Shown here: positions 25,768-35,051 of the stretch, piece after piece | How the letters are laid out: every line of letters starts with the position of its first letter | How positions within the stretch are numbered: position 1 is the stretch's first letter | Source of the DNA: an uncultured Ligilactobacillus sp. | GTDB lineage: Bacteria > Bacillota > Bacilli > Lactobacillales > Lactobacillaceae | Direction of reading: 5' to 3' | NCBI GenBank assembly: GCA_934215475.1 | Contig: CAKPZY010000018.1 | Coordinates: forward strand, 1-37,495 | Length of the DNA stretch: 37,495 nucleotides | Translations under genes and position numbers: made by a program | Notes under the pieces: generated by a model | The model's database searches: none | What the model was told of the DNA's origin: nothing | Seen by the model: the letters and a program-made list of their open reading frames with translations, nothing else

Positions 25768-27130
25768 AAATTGAATATGGATCTGAGACTTGATCGTTAT
25801 GAATATACCGCTTAAATTCAGTATAGATCGGTGTGAATAGATCAGTTTGTTCATTATTGGTCAACATTTCCTTCGGAAAGAACAGCCTTTCGTCACCAGA
25901 AACTTTTCCTGTGATCGATTTAACTAACGGACTGACTGCTGACAACTCAACTAAACTCTGATCTTCTTGCATTAACTCGATTTGAGTTCGCTGCTTTTTT
26001 GAGTTTGGATCATAGGCATCATAGGGCAAGTCATAGCTATCATTTGTATCCATGTAATATTCAGGAGAATAACCGGCCTCATTTACCAGCTTTTTTAAAA
26101 CCGGTAAATATTTCCTGGTTAGTGGTGAGAAGCGAACTGATTTCAAAGGATGGCGGTCTAAAAAACGGCGAGCCAAATCGCTCAATATTTCGTCGCTGGA
26201 ATAACGCCAGATAGCAAAACAGGTGTTAAGCACACCATCATCTAAATTTAGGTAATCGGTCAGCGTGTAATTACCAGTTAAGAAAGGTAATAACAGGGTT
26301 GTTGCACCGTTTAATTGGAGCTTATTTTCACTGTAAAGGTACTTGGCTCTTTTTAATAAATGGCTTAATATAACTTCCATTGAACGTGAAACAGGATGAA
26401 AATAGACTTGTTGATACATTTGAAACCTGCTGACAATATAGTCCTCAACAGCGTGCATTCCAGAAACATGAAAGGTGATGCCATCGTGGTAAGGACGCAT
26501 GACTCTTAAGATCCTCGTTAAATCAAAATTGCCATAGTTTGTTCCGGTAAAGTATGAGTCACGCAGTAAGTAATCCATACGGTCAGCATCGATTTGGCTG
26601 GAGATCATTTGAACTACTTGAGGATCATAATAAGTTTTTTGAATAACACTGGCAACTTTGGCCGGAAAATCACGGTTGATTTTACGCAGCACGTGGTTAA
26701 CTTCAGTTTGTTCTGATGTAATAATTTTGCTAGTCATTTGTTCGTGATCGGTGTTAAAAATATGTTCAAATGTATGTGAGTAAGGGCCATGGCCCAAGTC
26801 ATGCAGCAAAGCGGCACACAGGGCAACGATCCTTTCATCGTCATTCCATAAACCGTCTCCTTTCGAACGCGAAGGGTAGTTTCTCTCAAAAAGATCACAG
26901 ATTTGACGCGTGATCTCATAAACACCGACTGAGTGAGAAAAACGCGAATGTTCAGCACCATGGAAAGTATAACTCGATGTACCTAGTTGTTTGATCCGAC
27001 GTAAACGCTGGAATTCCCTGGTATTGATAAGGTCTAAGATGACTTTCTGTTGAATATAAATGTGCTTGTGGATCGGATCACGTAAGACTTTTTCCATTGG
27101 GAGTTTTTTAACATTATAATGAACGATAAT
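25766..27130 (-). CDS. HD-domain dNTP triphosphohydrolase-like protein (EF1143/YwfO type), ATT start
   Basis: 454 residues from the ATT proposed here. HD metal ligands: EHSRFSHSVGVYE, LLHDLGHGPYSHTFEH, QIDADRMDYLLRDSYFTG. The protein closely resembles Enterococcus faecalis EF1143, a SAMHD1-like enzyme that hydrolyses dNTPs. Start: the first ATG (27097) has no Shine-Dalgarno, whereas a perfect AAGGAGG (27143-27137) lies 6 nt before an in-frame ATT (27130-27128), with no stop between. The extra 11 residues, IIVHYNVKKLP, align with the EF1143 N-terminus as I recall it (MTIPYKEQRLP before IEKVFRDP). An ATC at 27127 is the other candidate. If the ATT is not used, the gene is 25766-27097 (443 aa). 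HD family sure; start inferred. Confidence 0.88.
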   Translation of the reverse strand: MIVHYNVKKLPMEKVLRDPIHKHIYIQQKVILDLINTREFQRLRRIKQLGTSSYTFHGAEHSRFSHSVGVYEITRQICDLFERNYPSRSKGDGLWNDDERIVALCAALLHDLGHGPYSHTFEHIFNTDHEQMTSKIITSEQTEVNHVLRKINRDFPAKVASVIQKTYYDPQVVQMISSQIDADRMDYLLRDSYFTGTNYGNFDLTRILRVMRPYHDGITFHVSGMHAVEDYIVSRFQMYQQVYFHPVSRSMEVILSHLLKRAKYLYSENKLQLNGATTLLLPFLTGNYTLTDYLNLDDGVLNTCFAIWRYSSDEILSDLARRFLDRHPLKSVRFSPLTRKYLPVLKKLVNEAGYSPEYYMDTNDSYDLPYDAYDPNSKKQRTQIELMQEDQSLVELSAVSPLVKSITGKVSGDERLFFPKEMLTNNEQTDLFTPIYTEFKRYIHNDQVSDPYSI

Positions 27131-27486
27131 AATATGCCTCCTTATCGGTCAAATATTTTGATAATTTGGGAATAGTGAGCCATACATTTTTCTTTGACCG
27201 AGCATTAGATTATTGCAAAGTATTTGATTTATGTCTGACTTTAACTTAATGATCTGTCAGCAGCTTGATAATTGATAACTTTTTGTTAATGAACACTTAT
27301 CGCCACACGTTAAAGATGTTGATCATGTCTAATTAAAGTAAATAAATATTTTGAATCCATTATAACATAGTAGTACGAAAGGCTTTTGTGTATGTGGTGA
27401 AAAATATATAATAGAAATGGTTAAGGGTATTTAACCCAAAAAATGGTCAGGTACAAATTTGATTACGATCTTCTAATTATTTTATT
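27131..27486. other. Intergenic region between HD gene and DUF1934 gene
   Basis: Contains the HD gene's ribosome site on the minus strand (27137-27143) and, on the plus strand, a TATAAT at 27407-27412 that probably serves the DUF1934-rpoE genes. A short GGGTATTTAACCC hairpin lies near 27425-27437. I see no further gene. Confidence 0.55.
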
Positions 27487-27942
27487 GTGAAGGGATTGAT
27501 AAAAACGGCAACTGCGGAAAAATCTGAAGTTATGATTCATTTGGAAACACAGAGTGTTCAAGAAGGGGAAGCTAATCGCTTGGTTCAAGATGTTAGCGGT
27601 CAGTTTTTTAATATGGGAAAGACAATCTATTTACGTTACCAGGAAAATTTAAATGGGCAAAAACCAGCAATCGTCACATTTAAAATCAACGCTAAAGGCG
27701 AAGTCCAGTTGTCTCGTCATCAAGGGAAGAGCCGTTCTCGGATGTTTTTTATAGTTAATAAGCGTTTGGAAGCCCATTACCAAACTCCGTATGGCGAATT
27801 GCCCTTGACTACTGTAACCCCTAAAATGGATGTAAGTGTGGGGGAATATCCTCTTAGAGGCAAAATTTCAATCGATTATAGTCTATATTCGGCTGGGAAC
27901 GAACTTGGACAGTATAAAATTAGATTGCATTTTCTCGGTTAG
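27487..27942 (+). CDS. DUF1934 (YwiB-like) beta-barrel protein
   Basis: 151 residues, matching the small DUF1934 family, which has a calycin-like beta-barrel fold in known structures. Typical features are VMIHLETQSVQEGE, TIYLRYQENLNGQKPAIVTFKI, and the C-terminal KISIDYSLYSAGNELGQYKIRLHF ('Y.l...g..lg...i.i.y'). Function unknown. The start is uncertain: GTG 27487 is the first in frame after a stop, but no clear ribosome site precedes it. It lies directly upstream of rpoE, a common Firmicutes arrangement. Confidence 0.82.
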   Translation: MKGLIKTATAEKSEVMIHLETQSVQEGEANRLVQDVSGQFFNMGKTIYLRYQENLNGQKPAIVTFKINAKGEVQLSRHQGKSRSRMFFIVNKRLEAHYQTPYGELPLTTVTPKMDVSVGEYPLRGKISIDYSLYSAGNELGQYKIRLHFLG

Positions 27943-27986
27943 TAATGTAATATGGAAAGTAAACTGTGGAAAGGACGTGTATCGGT

Positions 27987-28565
27987 TTGAAGCTAGAAGA
28001 ATTCAAAGGTGTAAATAAAAAAGAATTATCAATGATCGAAGTTGCACGAGCTATTTTGAGCCAAAAGGGTGATGTAATGGCTTTTGCAGATTTAACAAAT
28101 GAGATCCAGCAAATTCTTGGAAAGAGCGACGAAGAGATCCGTGGTCGTTTACCTCAATTCTATACCGATTTGAACATTGACGGCAGCTTCATTTCTTTAG
28201 GAGATAATTTGTGGGGATTGCGTTCATGGTATCCCTATGAATCTATTGATGAAGCACTTGTCCATTCTGATGATGAGGATGAAGAGCGTCCAAAACGTAA
28301 GAATCGTAAAAAGGTCAATGCCTTTCTTGATGATGAGACTGACGACGACGATGTTATCGATTACGATGACGACGATCCAGAGGATCAGGATTACGAAGCT
28401 GACGACGATTCAGACGACAATGAAGAATCAGAAGAACTCAAAGAGTATAGTAAAGATCTTAGAGATATTGACGACGATGATGACGACGATGAAGAATTAC
28501 CTGATGGTATTGAAGGTCAGCTTTCAGAACTTGATGATGATGATGACGAAGATGACAGCGAGTAA
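27987..28565 (+). CDS. rpoE: DNA-directed RNA polymerase delta subunit
   Basis: 192 residues. The N-terminal HARE-HTH domain (~1-85) has [51 protein letters not shown]. The C-terminal ~90 residues are a disordered tail of Asp and Glu, interrupted by a basic patch (PKRKNRKK). Delta binds RNA polymerase, displaces nucleic acid and sharpens response to initiating-NTP levels. Start: TTG 27987 behind GGAAAGGACG gives the usual MKLEEFKG start; GTG 27966 lies before that site. The repeated GAT/GAC codons create false open frames in other registers. It is followed by pyrG as in many Firmicutes. Confidence 0.94.
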   Translation: MKLEEFKGVNKKELSMIEVARAILSQKGDVMAFADLTNEIQQILGKSDEEIRGRLPQFYTDLNIDGSFISLGDNLWGLRSWYPYESIDEALVHSDDEDEERPKRKNRKKVNAFLDDETDDDDVIDYDDDDPEDQDYEADDDSDDNEESEELKEYSKDLRDIDDDDDDDEELPDGIEGQLSELDDDDDEDDSE

Positions 28566-28619
28566 GCAAGCAAATTTAAATCATTTTAAAACATTACTAG
28601 AAAATGTCTGTGATTTTGC

Positions 28620-28648
28620 TTGACGAGATTGTAAATATTCTGTATTAT
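28620..28648 (+). promoter_or_regulatory. pyrG promoter
   Basis: TTGACG (28620-28625), a 17-bp spacer, TATTAT (28643-28648). The expected transcript start falls on the GGG of GGGC at 28656-28658, as needed for CTP-sensitive reiterative initiation. Confidence 0.8.
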
Positions 28649-28655
28649 ACTGTTT

Positions 28656-28740
28656 GGGCGCTTCAGTTATGTTCTGAAGCCAACTGAGCGGTTAAATAAG
28701 CTCCCTATTCATAAATGGATAGGGAGCTTATTTCTTTTTA
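28656..28740 (+). promoter_or_regulatory. CTP-sensing attenuator in the pyrG leader
   Basis: The predicted transcript begins GGGC, then a hairpin GCTTCAG (28660-28666)/CTGAAGC (28674-28680), then an intrinsic terminator of 17 bp (left arm 28694-28710 containing GCTCCC; right arm 28717-28733) and a T-rich tail. In Bacillus, low CTP causes stuttering at GGGC and addition of extra Gs, which pair with the pyrimidine-rich left arm and prevent termination. All sequence elements of that mechanism are present here; its operation is inferred. Confidence 0.82.
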
Positions 28741-28741
28741 A

Positions 28742-30376
<1,635 letters not shown>

Positions 30377-30485
30377 TTGTTTATATTGAAATCGCGGAGC
30401 CAACTCAAAGGATGCAGTAGGATCGGGCTTATCATTTTTCATAGCAGATAACATAAGGTAAAGAAAAAGTTTGGTGAGAAATGCT

Positions 30486-30528
30486 CCATAATTATTAGAC
30501 AAGAATCTAATGATTATGGGCTTTTTTC
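30486..30528 (+). terminator. Terminator after pyrG
   Basis: CCATAATTATTAGA (30486-30499), loop CAAGAA, TCTAATGATTATGG (30506-30519) with one wobble, then GCTTTTTTCTT. It lies 110 nt after the pyrG stop. Confidence 0.85.
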
Positions 30529-30612
30529 TTTGGTCCATAAAGTTGAGCAATTTAAAATACTTGTGATATGCTTGAACTGATAAAAACGAAACTGACAGAA
30601 AGGATGATTTAA

Positions 30613-30822
30613 ATGCAAAAAGCTGCGGGCTCAAACAAAATTTCACAGAAGATTATTGACTATCAAGAAGCTCACCATATGACTGATGCTGAATTTGCGT
30701 TAGCTAGCCATTTCACTGTTGAAAAGATCCACGGTTTTAAGACAATGTCAGGGAACCCACCCACGAAAGAGGAAGAAACAGAATTATTGCAGTTTATGCA
30801 GACAAAATCTTTCCACTCGTGA
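30613..30822 (+). CDS. Small HTH-like protein (LBP_cg2779-type family)
   Basis: 69 residues, soluble. ISQKIIDYQEAHHMTDAEF, then LASHFTVEKIHGFKTMSG, looks like the first two helices of a Cro/C1-type helix-turn-helix, with a short helical tail. I recall a similar lactobacillar family named after LBP_cg2779; this is from memory. Start ATG 30613 has AAAGGATG about 6 nt upstream. It stands alone after the pyrG terminator. DNA binding is a guess; the fold may be degenerate. Confidence 0.7.
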   Translation: MQKAAGSNKISQKIIDYQEAHHMTDAEFALASHFTVEKIHGFKTMSGNPPTKEEETELLQFMQTKSFHS

Positions 30823-30873
30823 TGGTGTAATTGCCTAATTAGAAAATATGAATAACTAAACTTTTTAAGATCA

Positions 30874-31020
30874 GTGAAAAATTCTTTGTATGACAACCTA
30901 CTAACGTGTGTGCGCCTGACAAACGGAGAAGTGATTTTAGCTGTGGTGGAGGAAAGCCGCAAAAGTACTCCAAAATATTACAATAGGCAAAATCTAAGTA
31001 AATTTTGTAAAATCAATTGA
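30874..31020 (+). CDS. Candidate 48-residue small protein
   Basis: A GTG-initiated frame in the pyrG-murA gap. It encodes MKNSLYDNLLTCVRLTNG, EVILAVVEESRKSTPKYY, NRQNLSKFCKIN. The composition is protein-like: amphipathic start, a beta-like EVILAVVEES, and a basic-aromatic tail. There are no rare-codon clusters and no stop for 48 codons. Weak points are a poor ribosome site (TAAGATCA) and that its stop codon overlaps the -35 of the murA promoter. It could instead be the intact remnant of a larger family; I do not recognise it. Confidence 0.4.
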   Translation: MKNSLYDNLLTCVRLTNGEVILAVVEESRKSTPKYYNRQNLSKFCKIN

Positions 31021-31045
31021 AACAATTATTAGTATCTTGTATTAT
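31017..31045 (+). promoter_or_regulatory. murA promoter
   Basis: TTGAAA (31017-31022), a 17-bp spacer, TATTAT (31040-31045). Transcription would start near 31052, giving a ~105-nt leader containing a GCAC/GTGC mini-hairpin (31054-31070). Confidence 0.7.
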
Positions 31046-31157
31046 GAAATAAGGCACGTTTATAATGTGCTTCTGTGTGCTGAAACTTTTTAGTGATTAA
31101 GCATGCTGTTTTAAAATGATATTAACGATTGTTTTATTTTGGTGAGGACTTAAAGAA

Positions 31158-32441
31158 ATGAAAAAAATGATTATAAAGGGCGGGCAAAAAATGTCCGGCG
31201 AAGTAACTATCGGCGGTGCCAAAAATAGCACAGTAGCTTTGATCCCAGCTGCTATTTTGGCTGACACCCCAGTTCAGTTCGACTCTGTTCCTGATATTTT
31301 AGACGTGCATAACCTAATGCGAATCTTAAAATCGATGAATGTTAACTCACGTTTCGGTCGTGGAGTCTTGGACATTGATCCGACTCAGATAAAGCCTAAT
31401 CCCTTACCTGGGGGCGTCATAAGGAGTTTACGCGCTTCATACTATTTTATGGGCGCGTTATTAGGCAAGTTTGGACACGCAGAGGTTGGTTTTCCGGGTG
31501 GCGATAATATTGGCCCCCGTCCGATCGACCAGCATATCAAGGGCTTTGAAGCTCTTGGTGCACGTGTAAGAAAAAAAAATAATTCTGTAGAAATAACTAC
31601 CGGTACAGAAGGTTTGCATGGAGCCAGGGTCTTTTTTGACCTAGTTTCAGTCGGAGCAACGATCAATGTATTGTTAGCCGCTGTTAAGGCTAAGGGTACA
31701 ACTGTCATGGAAAATGTCGCTCGTGAACCTGAAATTATTGATTTAGCTACATTTTTGAACAATATGGGTGCACATATCCGGGGAGCAGGAACCAATGAGA
31801 TCCGCATTGAGGGTGTTGATCACTTGGAAGCTCGCAACACACATACTATTATTCCGGATCGCATTGAAGCGGGCACCTATATGGCCTTTGCTGCGGCAGT
31901 TGGTGAGGGCGTCTTGATAAGGAATGTCATCACAGAACATTTGGATCCGTTCATTGCGAAACTACAAGAAATGGGAGTAACGCTTGAAATCGATGAAGAT
32001 AGTGTTTATGTTCCTGGGGGAGATAACCTTGCTCCTATTTCTATTAAGACTTCCCCATTTCCAGGCTTTGCCACAGATTTGCAACAGCCGATCACCCCTC
32101 TTTTGATGAGGGCACGAGGCAAATCAACTATTATCGACACTCTTTACCCTGAGCGGATCAAGCACATTTCTGAGATGCAAAGAATGGGTGGCGATATCAG
32201 CAGTCATAATGGAGTTATTACGGTTGGACCAGCAGATAATTTGTCAGGGGCCACCGTAAAAGCCGATGAGATCCGCGCTGGTGTTTCCTTGGTGGGCTTG
32301 GCTTTGATGTCTCAGGGAACAACAACTATCTTGAAGGCTGATAATATTTTACGCGGGTACGACAGTATCGTTGCGAAGTTTCGCGGTTTAAATGTTGACT
32401 TGCAAGTGATCACTACTGCAAATAAGGTGGAAGCTGAATGA
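31158..32441 (+). CDS. murA: UDP-GlcNAc 1-carboxyvinyltransferase (MurA2/MurZ class), Asp active-site variant
   Basis: 427 residues; first committed step of peptidoglycan synthesis, adding enolpyruvate from PEP to UDP-GlcNAc. [14 protein letters not shown] gives the essential Lys22-Asn23. The loop that normally reads GGCxIGPRPID, with the catalytic and fosfomycin-target cysteine, reads [13 protein letters not shown], so Asp116 replaces Cys. Such Asp forms are active and fosfomycin-resistant in other bacteria. [16 protein letters not shown] and [15 protein letters not shown] are further signatures. Position next to rho and rpmE matches Bacillus murZ (murAB). ATG 31158 has a GGTGAGGAC-like site. 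rho starts 13 nt downstream in the same transcript. Confidence 0.95.
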   Translation: MKKMIIKGGQKMSGEVTIGGAKNSTVALIPAAILADTPVQFDSVPDILDVHNLMRILKSMNVNSRFGRGVLDIDPTQIKPNPLPGGVIRSLRASYYFMGALLGKFGHAEVGFPGGDNIGPRPIDQHIKGFEALGARVRKKNNSVEITTGTEGLHGARVFFDLVSVGATINVLLAAVKAKGTTVMENVAREPEIIDLATFLNNMGAHIRGAGTNEIRIEGVDHLEARNTHTIIPDRIEAGTYMAFAAAVGEGVLIRNVITEHLDPFIAKLQEMGVTLEIDEDSVYVPGGDNLAPISIKTSPFPGFATDLQQPITPLLMRARGKSTIIDTLYPERIKHISEMQRMGGDISSHNGVITVGPADNLSGATVKADEIRAGVSLVGLALMSQGTTTILKADNILRGYDSIVAKFRGLNVDLQVITTANKVEAE

Positions 32442-32454
32442 AGGAGCGCGTAAA

Positions 32455-33747
32455 ATGTCCAAAAATTTAGATTTGACTGATTTAGAAGATAAAACCCTTA
32501 AGGAGATCTATGGTTTTGCTCGTGAATTTAAGATCCCTTATTATAGTCAAATGAACAAAAAAGAGCTCTCTATGGCTGTGATCCGCGCTCAAGCTAAAGA
32601 AGAGGGCTTCTACTATATGAATGGTGTATTGGATATAGTTTCTCATGATGAGGGCTACGGTTTTTTACGTCCCATAAATTATGGGCCTTCACAAGAAGAT
32701 ATTTACGTTTCTGCTTCTCAGATCAGACGCTTTGGGTTAAGGACAGGTGATTTAGTGGCCGGCAAGGTCCGTGCCCCTAAAACAAACGAGCATTATTATG
32801 GGATGATGCACGTCGATTCTGTTAATGGTAAAGATCCTGAAGAGGCCAAAAGCCGGCCGCATTTTCCTGCTTTGACTCCATTGTTTCCGCATAAGCAAAT
32901 AACCTTAGAAACTGAACATAATCGTCTTGCTCCAAGAGTGATCGATGCGTTTGCACCGATCGGGTTTGGCCAGCGGGGGCTGATCGTTGCGCCCCCTAAA
33001 ACCGGCAAAACCAACTTGTTAGCTCAGGTGGCTACTGGTATTTCACAAAACTATCCTCGCGTTCATCTGATCATGTTGCTGATCGATGAGCGGCCTGAAG
33101 AAGTTACGGAAATGGAACGGACGATCCAAGGTGAAGTGGTTTATTCAACTTTTGACCAAAAGCCAGAAAACCATGTTAGGGTTGCTGAACTGGTTTTACA
33201 ACGAGCTGAACGGCTGGTTGAAGAAAAAGAAGATGTTGTGATCCTCTTAGATTCATTAACACGGCTGACACGTTCTTATAATTTAGTGGAACCTCCTAGC
33301 GGTCGAACATTGTCAGGTGGGATCGATCCAGCAGCATTATTTAAGCCTAAACGTTTTTTTGGTGCTGCCAGAAATATTGAGGAAGGCGGCAGTTTGACCA
33401 TCCTCGCCACAGCTTTGGTCGATACAGGGAGCCGTATGGACGATTTTATTTTCGAGGAATTCAAAGGAACAGGCAACCAGGAATTGCAGCTGGACAGAAG
33501 TTTAGCGCAACGCAGGATCTTTCCGGCTGTCGATATTAAAAAATCAAGCACTAGAAAAGAAGAATTGCTTTTACCGTCTGAAGTTTTAAACAGTGTATGG
33601 AAACTGCGCAAGGCGATGCGTGGAGAACCGGAAACTGACACACCTCAGGTATTAAGCATGTTAAGAAAAACCAAAAACAATCAGGATTTTTATGCTCAAG
33701 CGGCTAAATGGGACGTTCCGCACAGGAGTAAAAATCTGCTTCATTGA
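32455..33747 (+). CDS. rho: Transcription termination factor Rho
   Basis: 430 residues; a hexameric RNA-dependent ATPase that ends transcription. N-terminal Rho-N helices (~1-45: LKEIYGFAREFKIPYYSQM), an RNA-binding cold-shock-like domain (~50-120: GVLDIVSHDEGYGFLRP), and an ATPase core with Walker A PPKTGKTNLL (~180-189), MLLIDERPEEVTEM, VVILLDSLTRLTRSYN and the R-loop region FKPKRFFGAARNIEEGGSLTI. No insertion domain. ATG 32455 follows AAGGAGCG. Co-transcribed with murA; the murA-rho-rpmE order is shared with Bacillus. Confidence 0.97.
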   Translation: MSKNLDLTDLEDKTLKEIYGFAREFKIPYYSQMNKKELSMAVIRAQAKEEGFYYMNGVLDIVSHDEGYGFLRPINYGPSQEDIYVSASQIRRFGLRTGDLVAGKVRAPKTNEHYYGMMHVDSVNGKDPEEAKSRPHFPALTPLFPHKQITLETEHNRLAPRVIDAFAPIGFGQRGLIVAPPKTGKTNLLAQVATGISQNYPRVHLIMLLIDERPEEVTEMERTIQGEVVYSTFDQKPENHVRVAELVLQRAERLVEEKEDVVILLDSLTRLTRSYNLVEPPSGRTLSGGIDPAALFKPKRFFGAARNIEEGGSLTILATALVDTGSRMDDFIFEEFKGTGNQELQLDRSLAQRRIFPAVDIKKSSTRKEELLLPSEVLNSVWKLRKAMRGEPETDTPQVLSMLRKTKNNQDFYAQAAKWDVPHRSKNLLH

Positions 33748-33833
33748 CGTTTTGCATCAACCTGGAAACTTGTTGAATTATTTTGGGCATAAATGATTGC
33801 GCGACTAACTCATTCATGTTACCATGTTAATTG

Positions 33834-33863
33834 TTGTAAAATTCAGGTACGTTTGAATATAAT
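33834..33863 (+). promoter_or_regulatory. Probable rpmE2 promoter
   Basis: TTGTAA (33834-33839), an 18-bp spacer, TATAAT (33858-33863). The leader would be only about 37 nt and contains CTCAG twice (33870-33874 and 33882-33886). Confidence 0.55.
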
Positions 33864-33906
33864 CTCTGTCTCAGCAAATGACTCAGGGCAAAGGAGAGTA
33901 TTACTA

Positions 33907-34155
33907 ATGAAAAAAGGAATCCATCCAAAATATCACCAAGTAGTTTTCATGGACTCAGCAACAGGCTTCAAGTTTGTTTCTGGTTCAACTAAAAACTCGA
34001 GTGAAACAATTGATTATGAAGGCGAAACTTATCCATTGATCCGAGTTGAAATTTCTAGCGATTCGCATCCATTCTACACTGGACGTCAGAAGTTTAACCA
34101 GGTCGATGGGCGGATCGACCGCTTCAACAAGAAGTATGGTTTTTCACAAGAATAA
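33907..34155 (+). CDS. rpmE2: Ribosomal protein L31, type B (no zinc site)
   Basis: 82 residues. [23 protein letters not shown] and [27 protein letters not shown] are typical of the longer type B L31. The CxxC zinc-binding cysteines of type A are absent, so no zinc is required for binding to the 50S subunit. In Bacillus the type B form is made under zinc limitation; I saw no clear Zur box here. Start ATG 33907 follows AAAGGAGAG; the in-frame ATG 33793 is upstream of the promoter and unlikely. Confidence 0.95.
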   Translation: MKKGIHPKYHQVVFMDSATGFKFVSGSTKNSSETIDYEGETYPLIRVEISSDSHPFYTGRQKFNQVDGRIDRFNKKYGFSQE

Positions 34156-34171
34156 AAAATTGCATTTAATT

Positions 34172-34202
34172 CACTTGATCTAGTTGGGTCGAGTGTTTTT
34201 TT
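34172..34202 (+). terminator. Terminator after rpmE2
   Basis: CACTTGATC (34172-34180), loop of 6, GGTCGAGTG (34187-34195) with two wobbles, then a run of seven T. Confidence 0.82.
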
Positions 34203-34298
34203 GTAAAAAATTACTGATTTAGACTAAAATGAGTGATAATGAAAGGAAAGCTGTTTGAGGCCAGAAATTTTGTTAACGAAGGGTCGGTGGATCTCCTA

Positions 34299-34988
34299 AT
34301 GGCACAGAAGAACAGAAAGTTTCATATAAGTTTCATTTTATTATGGATCTATGAAGCATTGATGTTTATTGCCTTAGTTACGGAAATAGTGGATATATTT
34401 ACTACTAGTAACCAAGGACAAGTTCTGTTAAGCATTGTGGAGGTCCTTGCAGGCATCTTATTAGGTTTCCTCCCGCTGTGGGTGGGACGATGGTTAAGGC
34501 TCAATGTCCCGCAACAGTTATATTCTTTTTACGTCATTTTTTTATTTGGCTCGATCTATTTGGGAACTTTTTTGCATTTTTATAGTGTTCCTTATTGGGA
34601 TAAAATGCTGCATTTAGTCAGCTCCAGTTTGGAAGTCTGCTTAGGATTAGCTCTTTTGGGAGCTTTGGTCGCCCCGCAAGTTTACAGTAAATTGTCCATG
34701 GTTTTTGTTACTTTTTATGGGTTGTGTTTTGCAGTTTTTTGTGGAGTTTTATGGGAATTTTACGAATTTACCTGTGATAGTTTTGGAATGAATTTGCAGC
34801 GGTATATTTTAAATGGACAAGTCCAAGTAGGCAGGGCAGCACTGATGGATACGATGACAGATCTAATTGCAGCTTTTGCAGGGGCCTTCATCTTTTGCGT
34901 TTATCTCTATTTGAGGTTAAGAAAAGACCCCAATAAATTACAAAACTTCTTCTTTACTAGCAATCAGTCGGCCACAACTAGAAAATAA
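34299..34988 (+). CDS. DUF2238/YjdF-like membrane protein
   Basis: 229 residues from ATG 34299, with six to seven membrane helices. Conserved polar residues lie within or beside helices: PYWDKMLHLVSS, GVLWEFYEFTCDSFGMNLQ and LMDTMTDLIAAFAGA, giving the D-K-x-x-H, E-x-x-E-x-x-x-D and D-T-x-x-D pattern of the YjdF/DUF2238 family, which suggests a metal or proton site. Function unknown. ATG 34299 has GGTGG 8 nt upstream; in-frame starts at GTG 34233 and ATG 34239 add 20-22 residues but lack a good site. The gene ends inside the arm of a long inverted repeat shared with the convergent helicase gene. Confidence 0.75.
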   Translation: MAQKNRKFHISFILLWIYEALMFIALVTEIVDIFTTSNQGQVLLSIVEVLAGILLGFLPLWVGRWLRLNVPQQLYSFYVIFLFGSIYLGTFLHFYSVPYWDKMLHLVSSSLEVCLGLALLGALVAPQVYSKLSMVFVTFYGLCFAVFCGVLWEFYEFTCDSFGMNLQRYILNGQVQVGRAALMDTMTDLIAAFAGAFIFCVYLYLRLRKDPNKLQNFFFTSNQSATTRK

Positions 34989-35051
34989 ATTAAAAACTCA
35001 TTTGATCGAGCACTTGGGAACTTAAGTGCTGATCAAATGAGTTTTTAATTT
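34987..35051. terminator. Long bidirectional terminator overlapping two stop codons
   Basis: A perfect 21-bp inverted repeat (34987-35007 with 35031-35051, core ACTCATTTGATC) extended by AGCACTT/AAGTGCT after one unpaired G, around a short loop. The stop codons of both convergent genes (34986-34988 plus; 35045-35047 minus) lie in its arms. Confidence 0.88.

Noticed and set aside
27289..27336. 15-codon ATG frame between the HD and DUF1934 genes as a pheromone-like peptide
   Set aside because: No ribosome site, no secretion-like hydrophobic core, and not near the RNPP-like regulator.
28237..28623. 128-codon Met/Thr-rich frame inside rpoE
   Set aside because: It is the out-of-frame reading of the GAT/GAC repeats that encode the delta subunit's acidic tail.
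30672..30962. 96-codon minus-strand frame opposite the LBP_cg2779-like gene
   Set aside because: Shadow of the plus-strand small genes; no ribosome site and an unlikely composition.
33840..33906. L31 autoregulatory leader or Zur box before rpmE2
   Set aside because: The leader after the predicted start is only about 37 nt, the CTCAG repeats are direct rather than inverted, and no Zur-like palindrome is visible.
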